Below, piece by piece: positions 42,424 through 50,804 of a stretch of DNA of 64,000 nucleotides (position 1 is the first letter of the stretch; each line of letters opens with the position of its first letter). The notes under the pieces are model-generated. The model saw nothing but the letters and a program-made list of their open reading frames with translations, had not been told where the DNA came from and searched no databases. The DNA is from Paracoccaceae bacterium (GTDB lineage: Bacteria; Pseudomonadota; Alphaproteobacteria; Rhodobacterales; Rhodobacteraceae): positions 248,001 to 312,000 of the forward strand of contig JAIOYF010000003.1 in assembly GCA_021741245.1 (NCBI GenBank), given 5' to 3'. Position numbers and translations under genes: made by a program.

Positions 42424-43720
42424 TGCGTTTCTGGCTGGGCTGAGCAATGAGGCCTTGCTGGCGCTGCCGTGGATTTTTGAGTTCTGGGCGCTGCCGCATC
42501 AGTTGCCGCCGGAGGGCGCATGGAAAACATGGGTCATCATGGGGGGGCGTGGTGCGGGCAAGACGCGGGCCGGGGCCGAGTGGGTGCGCGCGCAGGTGGA
42601 AGGCGCGCGGCCATCGGACCCCGGCCGGGCCACACGGGTGGCTCTTGTGGGCGAAACGGTTGATCAGGTGCGCGAAGTGATGATCTTTGGGCAAAGCGGC
42701 ATCCTTGCGGTGTCGCCCCCGGATCGGCGGCCGGAGTGGAATGCGACGCGCAAGATGCTGACCTGGCCAAACGGGGCGACGGCGCAGGTCTATTCGGCGC
42801 ATGATCCCGACAGTCTGCGGGGGCCGCAGTTTGATGCGGCTTGGGTGGATGAGTTGGCAAAGTGGAAGAAGTCGCAAGAGACATGGGACCAGTTGCAATT
42901 TGCGTTGCGGTTGGGGGCGAACCCGCAGCAGGTGGTGACAACAACGCCGCAAAGTGTGCCGGTGCTGAAGGCGATCTTGAAGAACCCTTCGTCCGTGGTC
43001 ACCCATGCGCCGACCGAGGCGAACCGGGCCCATCTGGCGGCGTCATTCCTTGAAGAGGTGCAGACCCGCTATGGCGGGACGCGCCTTGGGCGGCAAGAGT
43101 TGGAGGGGGTGCTGATCGAGGATGTCGACGGCGCGCTCTGGACCACAAAGATGCTTGAAGCCGCGCGTGACGACCTGCCAGAGGCCTTTGACCGGATTGT
43201 CGTGGCGGTGGACCCCCCGGTTTCGGGCAAGGTCACGTCAGATGAGTGCGGGATTGTCGTTGTGGGGGTGAGCACGAAGGGCCAGCCTCGGGAGTGGCGG
43301 GCGGTTGTGCTTGAGGATGCGACGGTGCGGGGCAGTTCGACCACCTGGGCCACGGCGGCGGTGGCGGCCTATCACCGGCATGGGGCGGATCGGATGGTGG
43401 CCGAGGTCAATCAGGGTGGGGCCTTGGTGGAAGAGATGATCCGGCAGGTTGATCCGCTGATCGCCTATCGGGCCGTCCATGCGGCGGTGGGCAAGTCGGC
43501 GCGGGCGGAACCTGTGGCGGCGCTGTATGAACAGGGCCGGATCAAGCATCAGTGCGGGCTGGCCGCGCTTGAAGAACAGATGTGCCTGATGACCACCCAA
43601 GGCTTTATGGGCAAAGGCAGCCCGGACCGGGTGGATGCCCTTGTCTGGGCGGTGACCGAGGCGATGATCGAGCCCGCAAAGGCCTATATCGGGCGGCCAA
43701 GGGTCCGCCCCTTGATCTGA
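42374..43720 (+). CDS. GTA g2, large terminase subunit
   Basis: A 448-residue packaging motor. The ATPase domain has Walker A GGRGAGKTRAGAEW and Walker B AAWVDELAKW. The nuclease domain has the acidic strand VVAVDPPVSG and a late Asp in SPDRVDALVW. It drives DNA into GTA heads in a headful manner. The start is uncertain: the ATG at 42374 gives a 50-base overlap with g1, and an ATG at 42290 would add 28 residues with a 134-base overlap. It is the most diagnostic phage-type gene of the cluster. Confidence 0.9.
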   Translation: MKSGAAWLSSATQEAIDAFLAGLSNEALLALPWIFEFWALPHQLPPEGAWKTWVIMGGRGAGKTRAGAEWVRAQVEGARPSDPGRATRVALVGETVDQVREVMIFGQSGILAVSPPDRRPEWNATRKMLTWPNGATAQVYSAHDPDSLRGPQFDAAWVDELAKWKKSQETWDQLQFALRLGANPQQVVTTTPQSVPVLKAILKNPSSVVTHAPTEANRAHLAASFLEEVQTRYGGTRLGRQELEGVLIEDVDGALWTTKMLEAARDDLPEAFDRIVVAVDPPVSGKVTSDECGIVVVGVSTKGQPREWRAVVLEDATVRGSSTTWATAAVAAYHRHGADRMVAEVNQGGALVEEMIRQVDPLIAYRAVHAAVGKSARAEPVAALYEQGRIKHQCGLAALEEQMCLMTTQGFMGKGSPDRVDALVWAVTEAMIEPAKAYIGRPRVRPLI

Positions 43721-43816
43721 ACCGACAGCCTATTTTTGGAACAAAGGAACCGGCCGGGTGCACTTATGCCCGCGCCGCCGGCCGGGGCATGCCCCGCGAA
43801 AAGGAGATCGGAAAAG

Positions 43817-45007
43817 ATGGTGTTCAATTTCCTGCGGCGAGGTGAGGGATCGCCGGCGCCCCAATCGGCCATTGAGAAAAAGGCAAGTGCCACGGGCCGC
43901 GTGGTGGCCTGGGGCTCATCCGGGCGGGTGAAGTGGAGCCCGCGCGATGCGGTTTCGTTGACCCGGACGGGGTTCATGGCCAATCCAGTCGGGTTTCGGG
44001 CGGTCAAGCTGATTGCCGAGGCGGCGGCGGCCTTGCCGCTGGTGTGTCAAGATGCCGAACGGCGCTATGACAGCCATCCGGTGCTGGGGGTGATTAATCG
44101 CCCCAATGGCGCACAGGGGCGGGCGGAGTTCTTTGAGGCCGTCTATGGCTATCTGATGCTGTCGGGCAATGCCTATCTGGAGGCGGTGCCGGGGCCGGGT
44201 GCCGTGCCGGGGGAGGTGCATGTTCTACGCTCGGACCGGATGAGTCTGGTGCCGGGCGCGGATGGCTGGCCCGTGGCCTACGACTATACGGTGGGCGGGA
44301 AATCGCACCGGTTTGATATGCGGGGCGCCGTCAAGCCGATCTGTCATCTGAAGGTGTTTCATCCGCAAGATGACCACTATGGCCTGTCCCCCCTGCAGGC
44401 GGCAGCGGTGGCAGTGGATGTGCATAACGCAGCCAGTTCATGGTCAAAGGCGTTGTTGGACAATGCAGCACGGCCCTCGGGTGCGATTGTCTACAAGGGC
44501 GTGGATGGGCAGGGCAGCCTGTCGACCGATCAATATGACCGATTGGTGAGTGAGATCGAGGCCAACCATCAGGGTGCGCGCAATGCGGGTCGGCCGATGC
44601 TGCTGGAAGGGGGGCTGGACTGGAAGCCGATGGGTTTCAGCCCCAGCGATATGGAGTTCCAGAAGACCAAGGAGGCGGCGGCGCGGGAAATCGCGATCGC
44701 TTTTGGCATTCCACCGATGCTGCTGGGCATACCGGGGGATGCAACTTACGCCAATTACCAAGAGGCCAACCGCGCCTTTTACCGGCTGACGATCCTGCCG
44801 CTGGCGGCAAAGGTGATGGCGGATGTCAGCCATTGGCTGTCGGGTTTTGCTGGTGAAGAGATCGAGGTGAAGGTTGATCTGGACCAGATCCCGGCGCTGG
44901 CAGTGGAGCGCGATCAGCAATGGGCGCGGGTCGGTGCAGCTGATTTCCTGACGATGGCAGAAAAGCGGCGGCTGTTGGGTCTGCCCGTCTTGCAGGAGGG
45001 CGAATGA
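43817..45007 (+). CDS. GTA g3, portal protein
   Basis: A 396-residue HK97-family portal protein that forms the dodecameric channel at the head vertex for DNA entry. Family segments are clear (RTGFMANPVGFRAVKLIAEA, YLMLSGNAYLEAVPG and FGIPPMLLGIPGDATYANYQ). The ATG at 43817 has AAGGAG eleven bases upstream. The frame is open to 43736 but the upstream part is not needed. It follows g2 after 96 bases and overlaps the next small gene by four bases. Confidence 0.9.
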   Translation: MVFNFLRRGEGSPAPQSAIEKKASATGRVVAWGSSGRVKWSPRDAVSLTRTGFMANPVGFRAVKLIAEAAAALPLVCQDAERRYDSHPVLGVINRPNGAQGRAEFFEAVYGYLMLSGNAYLEAVPGPGAVPGEVHVLRSDRMSLVPGADGWPVAYDYTVGGKSHRFDMRGAVKPICHLKVFHPQDDHYGLSPLQAAAVAVDVHNAASSWSKALLDNAARPSGAIVYKGVDGQGSLSTDQYDRLVSEIEANHQGARNAGRPMLLEGGLDWKPMGFSPSDMEFQKTKEAAAREIAIAFGIPPMLLGIPGDATYANYQEANRAFYRLTILPLAAKVMADVSHWLSGFAGEEIEVKVDLDQIPALAVERDQQWARVGAADFLTMAEKRRLLGLPVLQEGE

Positions 45008-45249
45008 CGACCCGGAAATCGCCCGGTGGATCACGGTTCCTTTACGACAGTTTCGATGCTGCGGCTGCGCGGATCGAAGCGAACGAGCGCGTGGCAGATG
45101 AGCGTTGGGCGGCGTTGGACTATCGCCTTGGCCAGATCGATGTCGCGCTTGAGCGATTGGAAAAGCGCATCTGGCTGGGGGTTTACGGAGTGGCGGCATT
45201 CTTGCTGGCGCAGGGGGCAGAGGCCCTTCTTCAGGCGGCGATGAGGTAG
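45004..45249 (+). CDS. GTA g3.5, small membrane-associated protein
   Basis: An 81-residue protein with a helical N-terminal part (AAAARIEANERVADERWAAL, coiled-coil like) and one hydrophobic segment at about 57-75. It occupies the g3.5 position between portal and protease in RcGTA-type clusters. Its function is not established. It starts inside the portal stop region (ATGA overlap), so it is translationally coupled. Confidence 0.7.
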   Translation: MTTRKSPGGSRFLYDSFDAAAARIEANERVADERWAALDYRLGQIDVALERLEKRIWLGVYGVAAFLLAQGAEALLQAAMR

Positions 45250-45253
45250 AACA

Positions 45254-45826
45254 ATGACAGTAAATTCAAGTTACGGGGTGCCTGATTATGGTGCCCCGGA
45301 GCGCAAGTATCTTCGCCCTGAGGCGGGGTTGACGGTGATCGATGGCCGGGTGGTCGAGGGTTATGCCAGCCTGTTCGGGATGAAGGATCAGGGTGGCGAT
45401 GTGGTCATGGCGGGCGCTTATGGCGCAAGCCTGAAGCGGCTGTCGGCCAAGGGGGGCAAGGTCAAGATGCTGTGGCAACATGATCCGACCCAACCCATCG
45501 GCGTGTGGGACGAGGTGCGCGAGGATGAGACTGGCCTGTGGGTCAAGGGTCGCATTCTGGCCGAGGTGGATCGGGGCCGCGAAGCGCTGGCCCTTTTGTC
45601 CGCAGGGGCGATCGACGGTCTGTCGATCGGCTATCGCACGGTAAAGGCGGAACGCGACGGGAAGGGCCAGCGGCTCTTGTCTGAGCTGGAGCTTTGGGAG
45701 GTGTCGCTGGTGACATTCCCGATGCTTCCCGAAGCACGGGTGGCGGCCAAATCTGCGGATGAGGGCCTCTGGCGTGAAATGGCGGCGATCTTTGAACAGG
45801 CCCGCCAACAACTGGCCGAGCGGTAA
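45254..45826 (+). CDS. GTA g4, prohead protease
   Basis: A 190-residue HK97-type prohead serine protease. The family pattern is visible: GYASLFGMKDQGGDVVMAGAY near residue 37, KMLWQHDPTQPIG with the catalytic His, and GAIDGLSIGYRT with the catalytic Ser. It matures the capsid by removing the N-terminal delta domain of g5. The gene is 34 bases upstream of g5, as in other GTA clusters. Confidence 0.9.
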   Translation: MTVNSSYGVPDYGAPERKYLRPEAGLTVIDGRVVEGYASLFGMKDQGGDVVMAGAYGASLKRLSAKGGKVKMLWQHDPTQPIGVWDEVREDETGLWVKGRILAEVDRGREALALLSAGAIDGLSIGYRTVKAERDGKGQRLLSELELWEVSLVTFPMLPEARVAAKSADEGLWREMAAIFEQARQQLAER

Positions 45827-45860
45827 CGCACCGGCTTTCGTTCAAACTCAAGGAGAGATG

Positions 45861-47057
45861 ATGACCGAGAGAGAGGCTCGGGCCGGGGAAGATTTGCCCT
45901 ACGGCCTGCATCCGGGTGCGGAGATGAAATCCGCAATGGCCGGATTCATAAAAGAACTCAAAGGCTTTCAAGACGACGTGAAACAAGCGCTGCAACATCA
46001 GGAAGAGCGACTCACCATGCTTAATCAAAAGACGATGACCTATGGCCGCCCTGCACTTTCGGCATCTGCCGAAGTGGAGGTGCCACACCAAAAGGCCTTT
46101 GATGCCTATCTGCGTTCGGGCGATGATGACGGCCTGCGGGGCCTGGTGTTGGAGGGCAAGGCCCTGAATACGGCTGTGGCCGCCGAGGGCGGTTATCTGG
46201 TGGACCCGCAGACGGCGGAGATGATCCGCTCATCGCTGAAATCGACCTCGTCGATCCGGGCGATTGCCAATGTGGTTCAGGTGGAAGCCACCAGCTTTGA
46301 CGTGCTGATTGATCATTCCGACGTGGGCTCTGGCTGGGCGACGGAATCTGGTGCCATCGTGGAAAGCGCAACCCCGGCGATTGAGCGGATCTCGATCCCG
46401 CTGCATGAGTTGTCTGCCATGCCAAAGGCCAGCCAGCGGCTGCTGGATGACAGTGCCTTTGATGTGGAGGGTTGGTTGGCGGGACGGATTGCGGACAAGT
46501 TTTCCCGCGCTGAGGCTGCGTCTTTCGTTGGCGGTGATGGCGTTGACAAGCCGACGGGTTTTCTGACGCACACCAAAGTGGCCGAGGCGATCTGGAGTTG
46601 GGGCAACCTTGGCTATATCGCCACGGGTGTTGCAGGGGATTTCAACGGGGCAAATCCAGCGGATGCGATCGTGGATCTGGTTTATGCGCTGGATGCCACT
46701 TACCGTGCCAACGCGACCTTTGTCATGAATTCCAAGACGGCGGGTGCGGTGCGCAAGATGAAGGATGCCGATGGTCGCTTTTTGTGGTCGGACGGTCTGG
46801 CCGCAGGGGAGCCTGCACGCCTGATGGGCTATGCCGTGTTGATCGCCGAGGATATGCCCGATATTGCCGTTGACGCCTATGCCATTGCTTTTGGTGACTT
46901 TGCCTCGGGTTATACGGTTGCGGAACGCCCCGATATGCGTGTGCTGCGTGACCCGTTCAGCGCAAAGCCGCACGTTCTGTTCTATGCCTCCAAGCGTGTG
47001 GGCGGGGATGTCTCGGATTATGCGGCGATCAAGCTGCTGAAGTTCGCCCTGTCGTAA
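45861..47057 (+). CDS. GTA g5, major capsid protein
   Basis: A 398-residue HK97-fold major capsid protein. Residues about 1-100 form a charged helical scaffold (delta) domain (IKELKGFQDDVKQALQHQEE). The mature part begins around ALNTAVAAEGGYLVDP at residue 101, close to where I recall R. capsulatus g5 being cut (about 100 residues removed). The E-loop and P-domain regions follow. The ATG at 45861 is preferred over that at 45858 because of AGGAGA spacing. It is the most conserved GTA marker. Confidence 0.95.
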   Translation: MTEREARAGEDLPYGLHPGAEMKSAMAGFIKELKGFQDDVKQALQHQEERLTMLNQKTMTYGRPALSASAEVEVPHQKAFDAYLRSGDDDGLRGLVLEGKALNTAVAAEGGYLVDPQTAEMIRSSLKSTSSIRAIANVVQVEATSFDVLIDHSDVGSGWATESGAIVESATPAIERISIPLHELSAMPKASQRLLDDSAFDVEGWLAGRIADKFSRAEAASFVGGDGVDKPTGFLTHTKVAEAIWSWGNLGYIATGVAGDFNGANPADAIVDLVYALDATYRANATFVMNSKTAGAVRKMKDADGRFLWSDGLAAGEPARLMGYAVLIAEDMPDIAVDAYAIAFGDFASGYTVAERPDMRVLRDPFSAKPHVLFYASKRVGGDVSDYAAIKLLKFALS

Positions 47058-47072
47058 GGCCGGGCGAAGGGC

Positions 47073-47093
47073 CCGGGGGGCTTTGCCCCCCGG
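47073..47093 (+). repeat. Strong GC hairpin after the GTA capsid gene
   Basis: CCGGGGGGC (47073-47081) and GCCCCCCGG (47085-47093) form a nine-pair stem with a TTT loop, 15 bases after the g5 stop. There is no T run. It may cause partial termination or protect the upstream mRNA, so that capsid is made in excess over tail parts. Confidence 0.65.
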
Positions 47094-47209
47094 ACTTGTT
47101 GCGGGCGCGCGCATGAAACCCATGCCGTCTAGCTGCTCCCCCCTCCGTTCGAGCGGTATGGCGCGCGCGCCCGATCTTGCAAATCCAATGGGGCAATCGG
47201 AGACGAAAC

Positions 47210-47812
47210 ATGATGTTGACCGAGCAGACCGTGGTGCCGGGTTCGGCGCTGCCGGTGCAGGCGATGAAGGATCATCTGCGTCTGGGAACAGGCTTTGCCG
47301 ATGACGGGTTGCAAGACGGATTGGTTGAAGCGCATCTGCGGGCCGCAATCGCCGCCATCGAAGGGCGGACAGGCAAAGCCTTGTTGGCCCGCCGTTTCTT
47401 GCTGCGTCTGCCGTGCTGGCGCGACGTTCAAGGGGCGCAGGCGCTGCCCATGGCCCCGGTTTCGGAGATTGTGTCCGTGACCTTGCTGGATGCAGAAAAC
47501 ACGCCAACGTTGTTGAGCACCGACCGCTATCGGCTGGTGCCAGATATGCAGCGCCCGCGATTGGCGGGCACGGGCCGTGTCTTGCCGCCCCTTGCAGAGG
47601 GTGGGGCGGTGGAGATTGTCTTTGACGCGGGCTTTGGGTCGGAATGGACCGCTGTGCCAGCGGATCTGGGGCAGGCGGTCTTGCTGCTGGCGGCGGAGTT
47701 TTATGAGCGCCGTCATGATGGCGGCCAAGGTGGAGGTGCAATTCCACTGTCGGTGCAGGCCTTGATCGAGCGGTGGCGCACGGTCCGGGTCCTTGGGGGG
47801 GGCGGCGTATGA
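47210..47812 (+). CDS. GTA g6, head-tail adaptor (gp6-like)
   Basis: A 200-residue protein of the phage gp6/head-tail connector class. It begins with MMLTEQTVVPGSALPVQAMK, the usual short helix-turn that binds the portal. The fold is helical with a beta insertion and ends with YERRHDGGQGG and a basic tail. In the RcGTA structure this protein is the adaptor ring below the portal. It overlaps g7 by four bases. Confidence 0.8.
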   Translation: MMLTEQTVVPGSALPVQAMKDHLRLGTGFADDGLQDGLVEAHLRAAIAAIEGRTGKALLARRFLLRLPCWRDVQGAQALPMAPVSEIVSVTLLDAENTPTLLSTDRYRLVPDMQRPRLAGTGRVLPPLAEGGAVEIVFDAGFGSEWTAVPADLGQAVLLLAAEFYERRHDGGQGGGAIPLSVQALIERWRTVRVLGGGGV

Positions 47813-48147
47813 AGGCGGTCAATCTGAACCGACTTTTGGTTCTGGAACAATTGGTTCGGACGGCCGATGGCGCGGGTGGCTTTGCAAAGACATGGTCCCC
47901 GGTGGGCAGTCTTTGGGCAGAAATCCTTCCCGGTGCGGGCCGCGATGCCGGGGGGGAGGAGGTCACTTTGGCCTCTGTCCCCTATCGCATCACGGTGCGG
48001 GGGGCCGCGCAAGGATCGCCCCAACGTCCGCTGCCCGAGCAAAGACTGAGAGAGGGCAGCCGGGTGTTCAATATCCTTGCCGTCACCGAGCGTGATCCGC
48101 AGGGCCACTATCTGGTCTGCTTTGCCCGAGAGGAGGAACCTGCATGA
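47809..48147 (+). CDS. GTA g7, head completion/stopper protein
   Basis: A 112-residue beta-rich protein of the phage head-closure class. It starts with MKAVNLNRLLVLEQLVRTADG, the typical strand and 'D..GG' turn. Members close the head after packaging and form the interface to the tail. It starts with an ATGA overlap with g6 and ends with an ATGA overlap with g8, so the three are coupled. Confidence 0.75.
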   Translation: MKAVNLNRLLVLEQLVRTADGAGGFAKTWSPVGSLWAEILPGAGRDAGGEEVTLASVPYRITVRGAAQGSPQRPLPEQRLREGSRVFNILAVTERDPQGHYLVCFAREEEPA

Positions 48148-48542
48148 GCTATGGCGCAGCGGCGGCCCTGCAAGCCGCAATTTTCACCCTGCTGTCGGGC
48201 GCGCCCACCTTGGCGGGGGCATCGATTGTGGATGCCTTGCCGCCGGGCGCAGGCAGGGGAAGTTTTGTTCTTATCGGGTCGGAGGAGGCGCTGGATGCCT
48301 CGGACAAGAGCGGCGGCGGGGCTGAACATCGCATTTCGGTCAGCGTGATCAGCGATGCCTCCGGGTTTCTGACGGCCAAGACCTTGGCGGCAGCCGTCTC
48401 GGACGCATTGGTTGACGCATCCCCCGCGATGAGTGTGGGACGGATTGTCGGCATCCGCTTTGTCAAAGCGGTCGCGCGCAGGCTGGAGGATGGCGATGTG
48501 CGCAGGATCGACATGACCTTTCGTGCGCGGGTTGAAATTTAG
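48144..48542 (+). CDS. GTA g8, tail terminator (DUF3168)
   Basis: A 132-residue protein of family DUF3168. The N-terminal helix (YGAAAALQAAIFTLLSGAP) and the hydrophobic core strands (EHRISVSVISDASG and RRIDMTFRARVE) fit this family. In RcGTA this protein ends the tail tube at its head-proximal side. It overlaps g7 by four bases and is followed after 38 bases by the tail tube gene. Confidence 0.8.
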   Translation: MSYGAAAALQAAIFTLLSGAPTLAGASIVDALPPGAGRGSFVLIGSEEALDASDKSGGGAEHRISVSVISDASGFLTAKTLAAAVSDALVDASPAMSVGRIVGIRFVKAVARRLEDGDVRRIDMTFRARVEI

Positions 48543-48580
48543 GGGCGACTGAGCCCAAGGATCAGAACGGAGAGACGGTT

Positions 48581-48994
48581 ATGGCAGTGCAAAGCGGCAA
48601 GGATCTGCTGATCAAGATGGATATGACTGGCGACGGTCTGTTTGAAACGGTGGCGGGTCTGCGGGCCACGCGGATCAGTTTCAACGCCGAAGCGGTGGAT
48701 GTGACAAGTCTGGAAAGTGCGGGCGGCTGGCGTGAGTTGCTTGCCGGGGCAGGGGTGAAATCGGCCTCGATCAGCGGCTCTGGCGTTTTTCGCGACGCCA
48801 ACACGGACGAGCGCGCCCGGCAGATCTTTTTTGACGGTGAGGTGCCGGAGTTTCAGGTGATCATCCCGGATTTCGGGGTTGTAGAAGGGTTGTTCCAGAT
48901 CACGTCGATTGAATACGCGGGCAGCCACAATGGCGAGGCGACCTATGAGCTGAGCCTCGCCTCTGCTGGGGCTTTGACCTTTACGGCGCTGTGA
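48581..48994 (+). CDS. GTA g9, major tail tube protein (TP901-1 type)
   Basis: A 137-residue beta-sandwich protein. MAVQSGKDLLIKMDMTGDG and the SFNAEAVDVTSLESAGGWRE segment are typical of TP901-1-like major tail proteins. It polymerises into the short non-contractile GTA tail. Its TGA overlaps the ATG of g10 (TGATG). A spaced 38-base leader before it may allow stronger translation. Confidence 0.9.
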   Translation: MAVQSGKDLLIKMDMTGDGLFETVAGLRATRISFNAEAVDVTSLESAGGWRELLAGAGVKSASISGSGVFRDANTDERARQIFFDGEVPEFQVIIPDFGVVEGLFQITSIEYAGSHNGEATYELSLASAGALTFTAL

Positions 48995-49314
48995 TGGCCA
49001 ATTCATGGGCGGGAGAGGTGGCGGTTGTGCTGGATGGCAAACGCCATATCGCCAAGCTGACGCTTGGGGCTTTGGCTGAATTGGAAGGCGCGCTTGAGAC
49101 TGGGTCGCTGTTTCAACTGGTCGAGCGATTTGAGGGCGGTCGGTTTTCCACGCGGGATGTTCTGGCCCTTTTGGTCGCAGGCTTGCGTGGCGGTGGTTGG
49201 CAAGGAACGGCCGCTGATTTGCGGACGGTCGAAATTCAAGGCGGAGCGATCGAGGCCGCGCGCGTTGCGGCAGAGTTGCTGGCGCGTGCCTTTGCCTTGC
49301 CGGGCGAAGGATGA
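48994..49314 (+). CDS. GTA g10, tail assembly chaperone
   Basis: A 106-residue protein of the 'gene transfer agent family' (GTA gp10). In the RcGTA system g10 and g10.1 take the place of the tail assembly chaperones found before tape measure genes in siphophages. Characteristic is the LTLGALAELEGALETGSLFQ helix. ATG at 48994, with an in-frame GTG one codon earlier. It overlaps the next small gene by four bases. Confidence 0.8.
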   Translation: MANSWAGEVAVVLDGKRHIAKLTLGALAELEGALETGSLFQLVERFEGGRFSTRDVLALLVAGLRGGGWQGTAADLRTVEIQGGAIEAARVAAELLARAFALPGEG

Positions 49315-49550
49315 GTGCGATCGACTGGCCCGGTTTGATCCGGGCGGGTCTGCACGGATTGGGCCTTGAACCGGCGGTGTTCTGGCGACTGACCCCGGCA
49401 GAACTGAGGATCATGTTGGGGGCGGAAGCGGGAGCGCCGCCCCTGACCCGTGCGCGGCTGGCTGAACTGGCCGCGGCTTTTCCAGATGGCAGGAGGCAGA
49501 TTGCGAATGGCTCAGATCGAGGATCTTCAGGACCAAGTGGCGGCGCTTGA
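49311..49550 (+). CDS. GTA g10.1, small tail assembly protein
   Basis: A 79-residue protein with the phage TAC-type motif DWPGLIRAGLHGLGLEPAVFW and TPAELRIMLGAE. It corresponds to the short g10.1 gene, a second tail chaperone in RcGTA. It overlaps g10 by four bases and g11 by 44 bases in another frame. I saw no slippery heptamer, so it appears to be translated independently, not as a frameshift product. Confidence 0.75.
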   Translation: MSAIDWPGLIRAGLHGLGLEPAVFWRLTPAELRIMLGAEAGAPPLTRARLAELAAAFPDGRRQIANGSDRGSSGPSGGA

Positions 49551-50160
49551 GACGACACTTGGTGCCTCTACGTCGATGGTTTCACTGTTTGAGGGCGAAT
49601 TGGCGCGGATGCAGCAAACCATGCTGTTTGCGGGGCGTGAAGTGAATAGCCTGTCGAGTGGTATCGGCGGGGGGCTTCGCAAAGCCTTTGATGGGCTGAT
49701 CTTTGATGGAATGAAGCTGTCGGATGCGCTGCGGACTGTGGCGCAATCCATGATCAACGGGGTTTACAACGCAGCCATTCGCCCGGTTCAGGGCGCGCTG
49801 GGCGGTTTGTTGGCCAATGGCCTGAACTCTGCCCTGAGTGGGGTTTTGCCCTTTGCCCAAGGGGGGGCTTTTACCCAAGGCAGGGTGATGCCTTTTGCCA
49901 AGGGCGGAATCGTATCCGCGCCAACCAGCTTTCCCATGCGAGGGGGGCGGGGGTTGATGGGTGAGGCGGGACCGGAGGCCATCATGCCGCTGACCCGCGG
50001 TTCTGATGGAAAGCTGGGCGTGCAGGCCAGCGGTGGCGGTCGTCCGGTGACGGTGGTCATGAACATCCAAACGCCCGACGTTCAAGGATTTCAGCGCAGC
50101 CAGAGCCAGATCGCGGCGCAGGCAGCGCGGGCCTTGGCGCGCGGTCAGCGCAATCGGTAA
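49507..50160 (+). CDS. GTA g11, tape measure protein
   Basis: A 217-residue protein with an N-terminal coiled coil (MAQIEDLQDQVAALETTLGA), helical hydrophobic middle and a Gly-rich C-terminal part. The C-terminal part has the tape measure motif FAQGGAFTQGRVMPFAKGG and RGLMGEAGPEAIMPLTRG. Siphophage tape measures are much longer; this short size matches the very short tail of GTAs. I use the ATG at 49507, just inside the g10.1 end. Confidence 0.85.
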   Translation: MAQIEDLQDQVAALETTLGASTSMVSLFEGELARMQQTMLFAGREVNSLSSGIGGGLRKAFDGLIFDGMKLSDALRTVAQSMINGVYNAAIRPVQGALGGLLANGLNSALSGVLPFAQGGAFTQGRVMPFAKGGIVSAPTSFPMRGGRGLMGEAGPEAIMPLTRGSDGKLGVQASGGGRPVTVVMNIQTPDVQGFQRSQSQIAAQAARALARGQRNR

Positions 50161-50171
50161 GGGGCAGGGGA

Positions 50172-50804
50172 ATGGCATTTCACGAGATCAGATTTCCCGC
50201 AAACCTGAGCTTTGGCTCGGTTGGCGGGCCAGAGCGCCGGACAGAAGTTGTGACGCTGGCCAATGGCTTTGAGGAACGCAACACACCTTGGGCGCATTCA
50301 AGGCGGAGATATGAGGCCGGTGCTGGTCTGCGCAATCTGGATGATATCGAAACGCTGATCTCGTTTTTTGAGGCGCGTCGAGGTCGAATGCATGGTTTTC
50401 GCTGGAAGGATTGGTCTGATTACAAATCCTGTCTGCCCTCGCAAAGGACGACCGTTACCGACCAGCTTATTGGGACAGGCGACGGGGTGAGTGTGGTCTA
50501 TGCGCTGAGCAAGACTTATCGCTCGGGCGAACAGACCTACACGCGCGCGATCACGAAACCGGTTGAAGGCACGGTCATTGTGGGCGTGGCCCGCGATCCA
50601 AAGATTGAAGGTCTTGAATTCACGGTCAATACCGCGACGGGAGAGATCACCTTTGCGGTCCCGCCGGACATTGGGGTTCCTGTCTCGGCGGGGTTTGAAT
50701 TCGATGTTCCTGTCCGTTTTGACACGGATCGCATCATGACGTCGGTCGCGTCATTTCAAGCAGGTGAAATTCCTGATGTTCCAGTCATGGAGGTTCGGGT
50801 CTGA
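50172..50804 (+). CDS. GTA g12, distal tail protein (DUF2460)
   Basis: A 210-residue protein of family DUF2460 (TIGR02217-like). Clear parts are FHEIRFPANLSFGSVGGPE, the R..YEAGAGLRNLDDI segment and the FRWKDWSDYKS stretch. It forms the baseplate hexamer under the tail tube. It starts eleven bases after g11, with GGGGCAGGGG before the ATG, and its stop overlaps the g13 start (TGATG). Confidence 0.9.
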   Translation: MAFHEIRFPANLSFGSVGGPERRTEVVTLANGFEERNTPWAHSRRRYEAGAGLRNLDDIETLISFFEARRGRMHGFRWKDWSDYKSCLPSQRTTVTDQLIGTGDGVSVVYALSKTYRSGEQTYTRAITKPVEGTVIVGVARDPKIEGLEFTVNTATGEITFAVPPDIGVPVSAGFEFDVPVRFDTDRIMTSVASFQAGEIPDVPVMEVRV

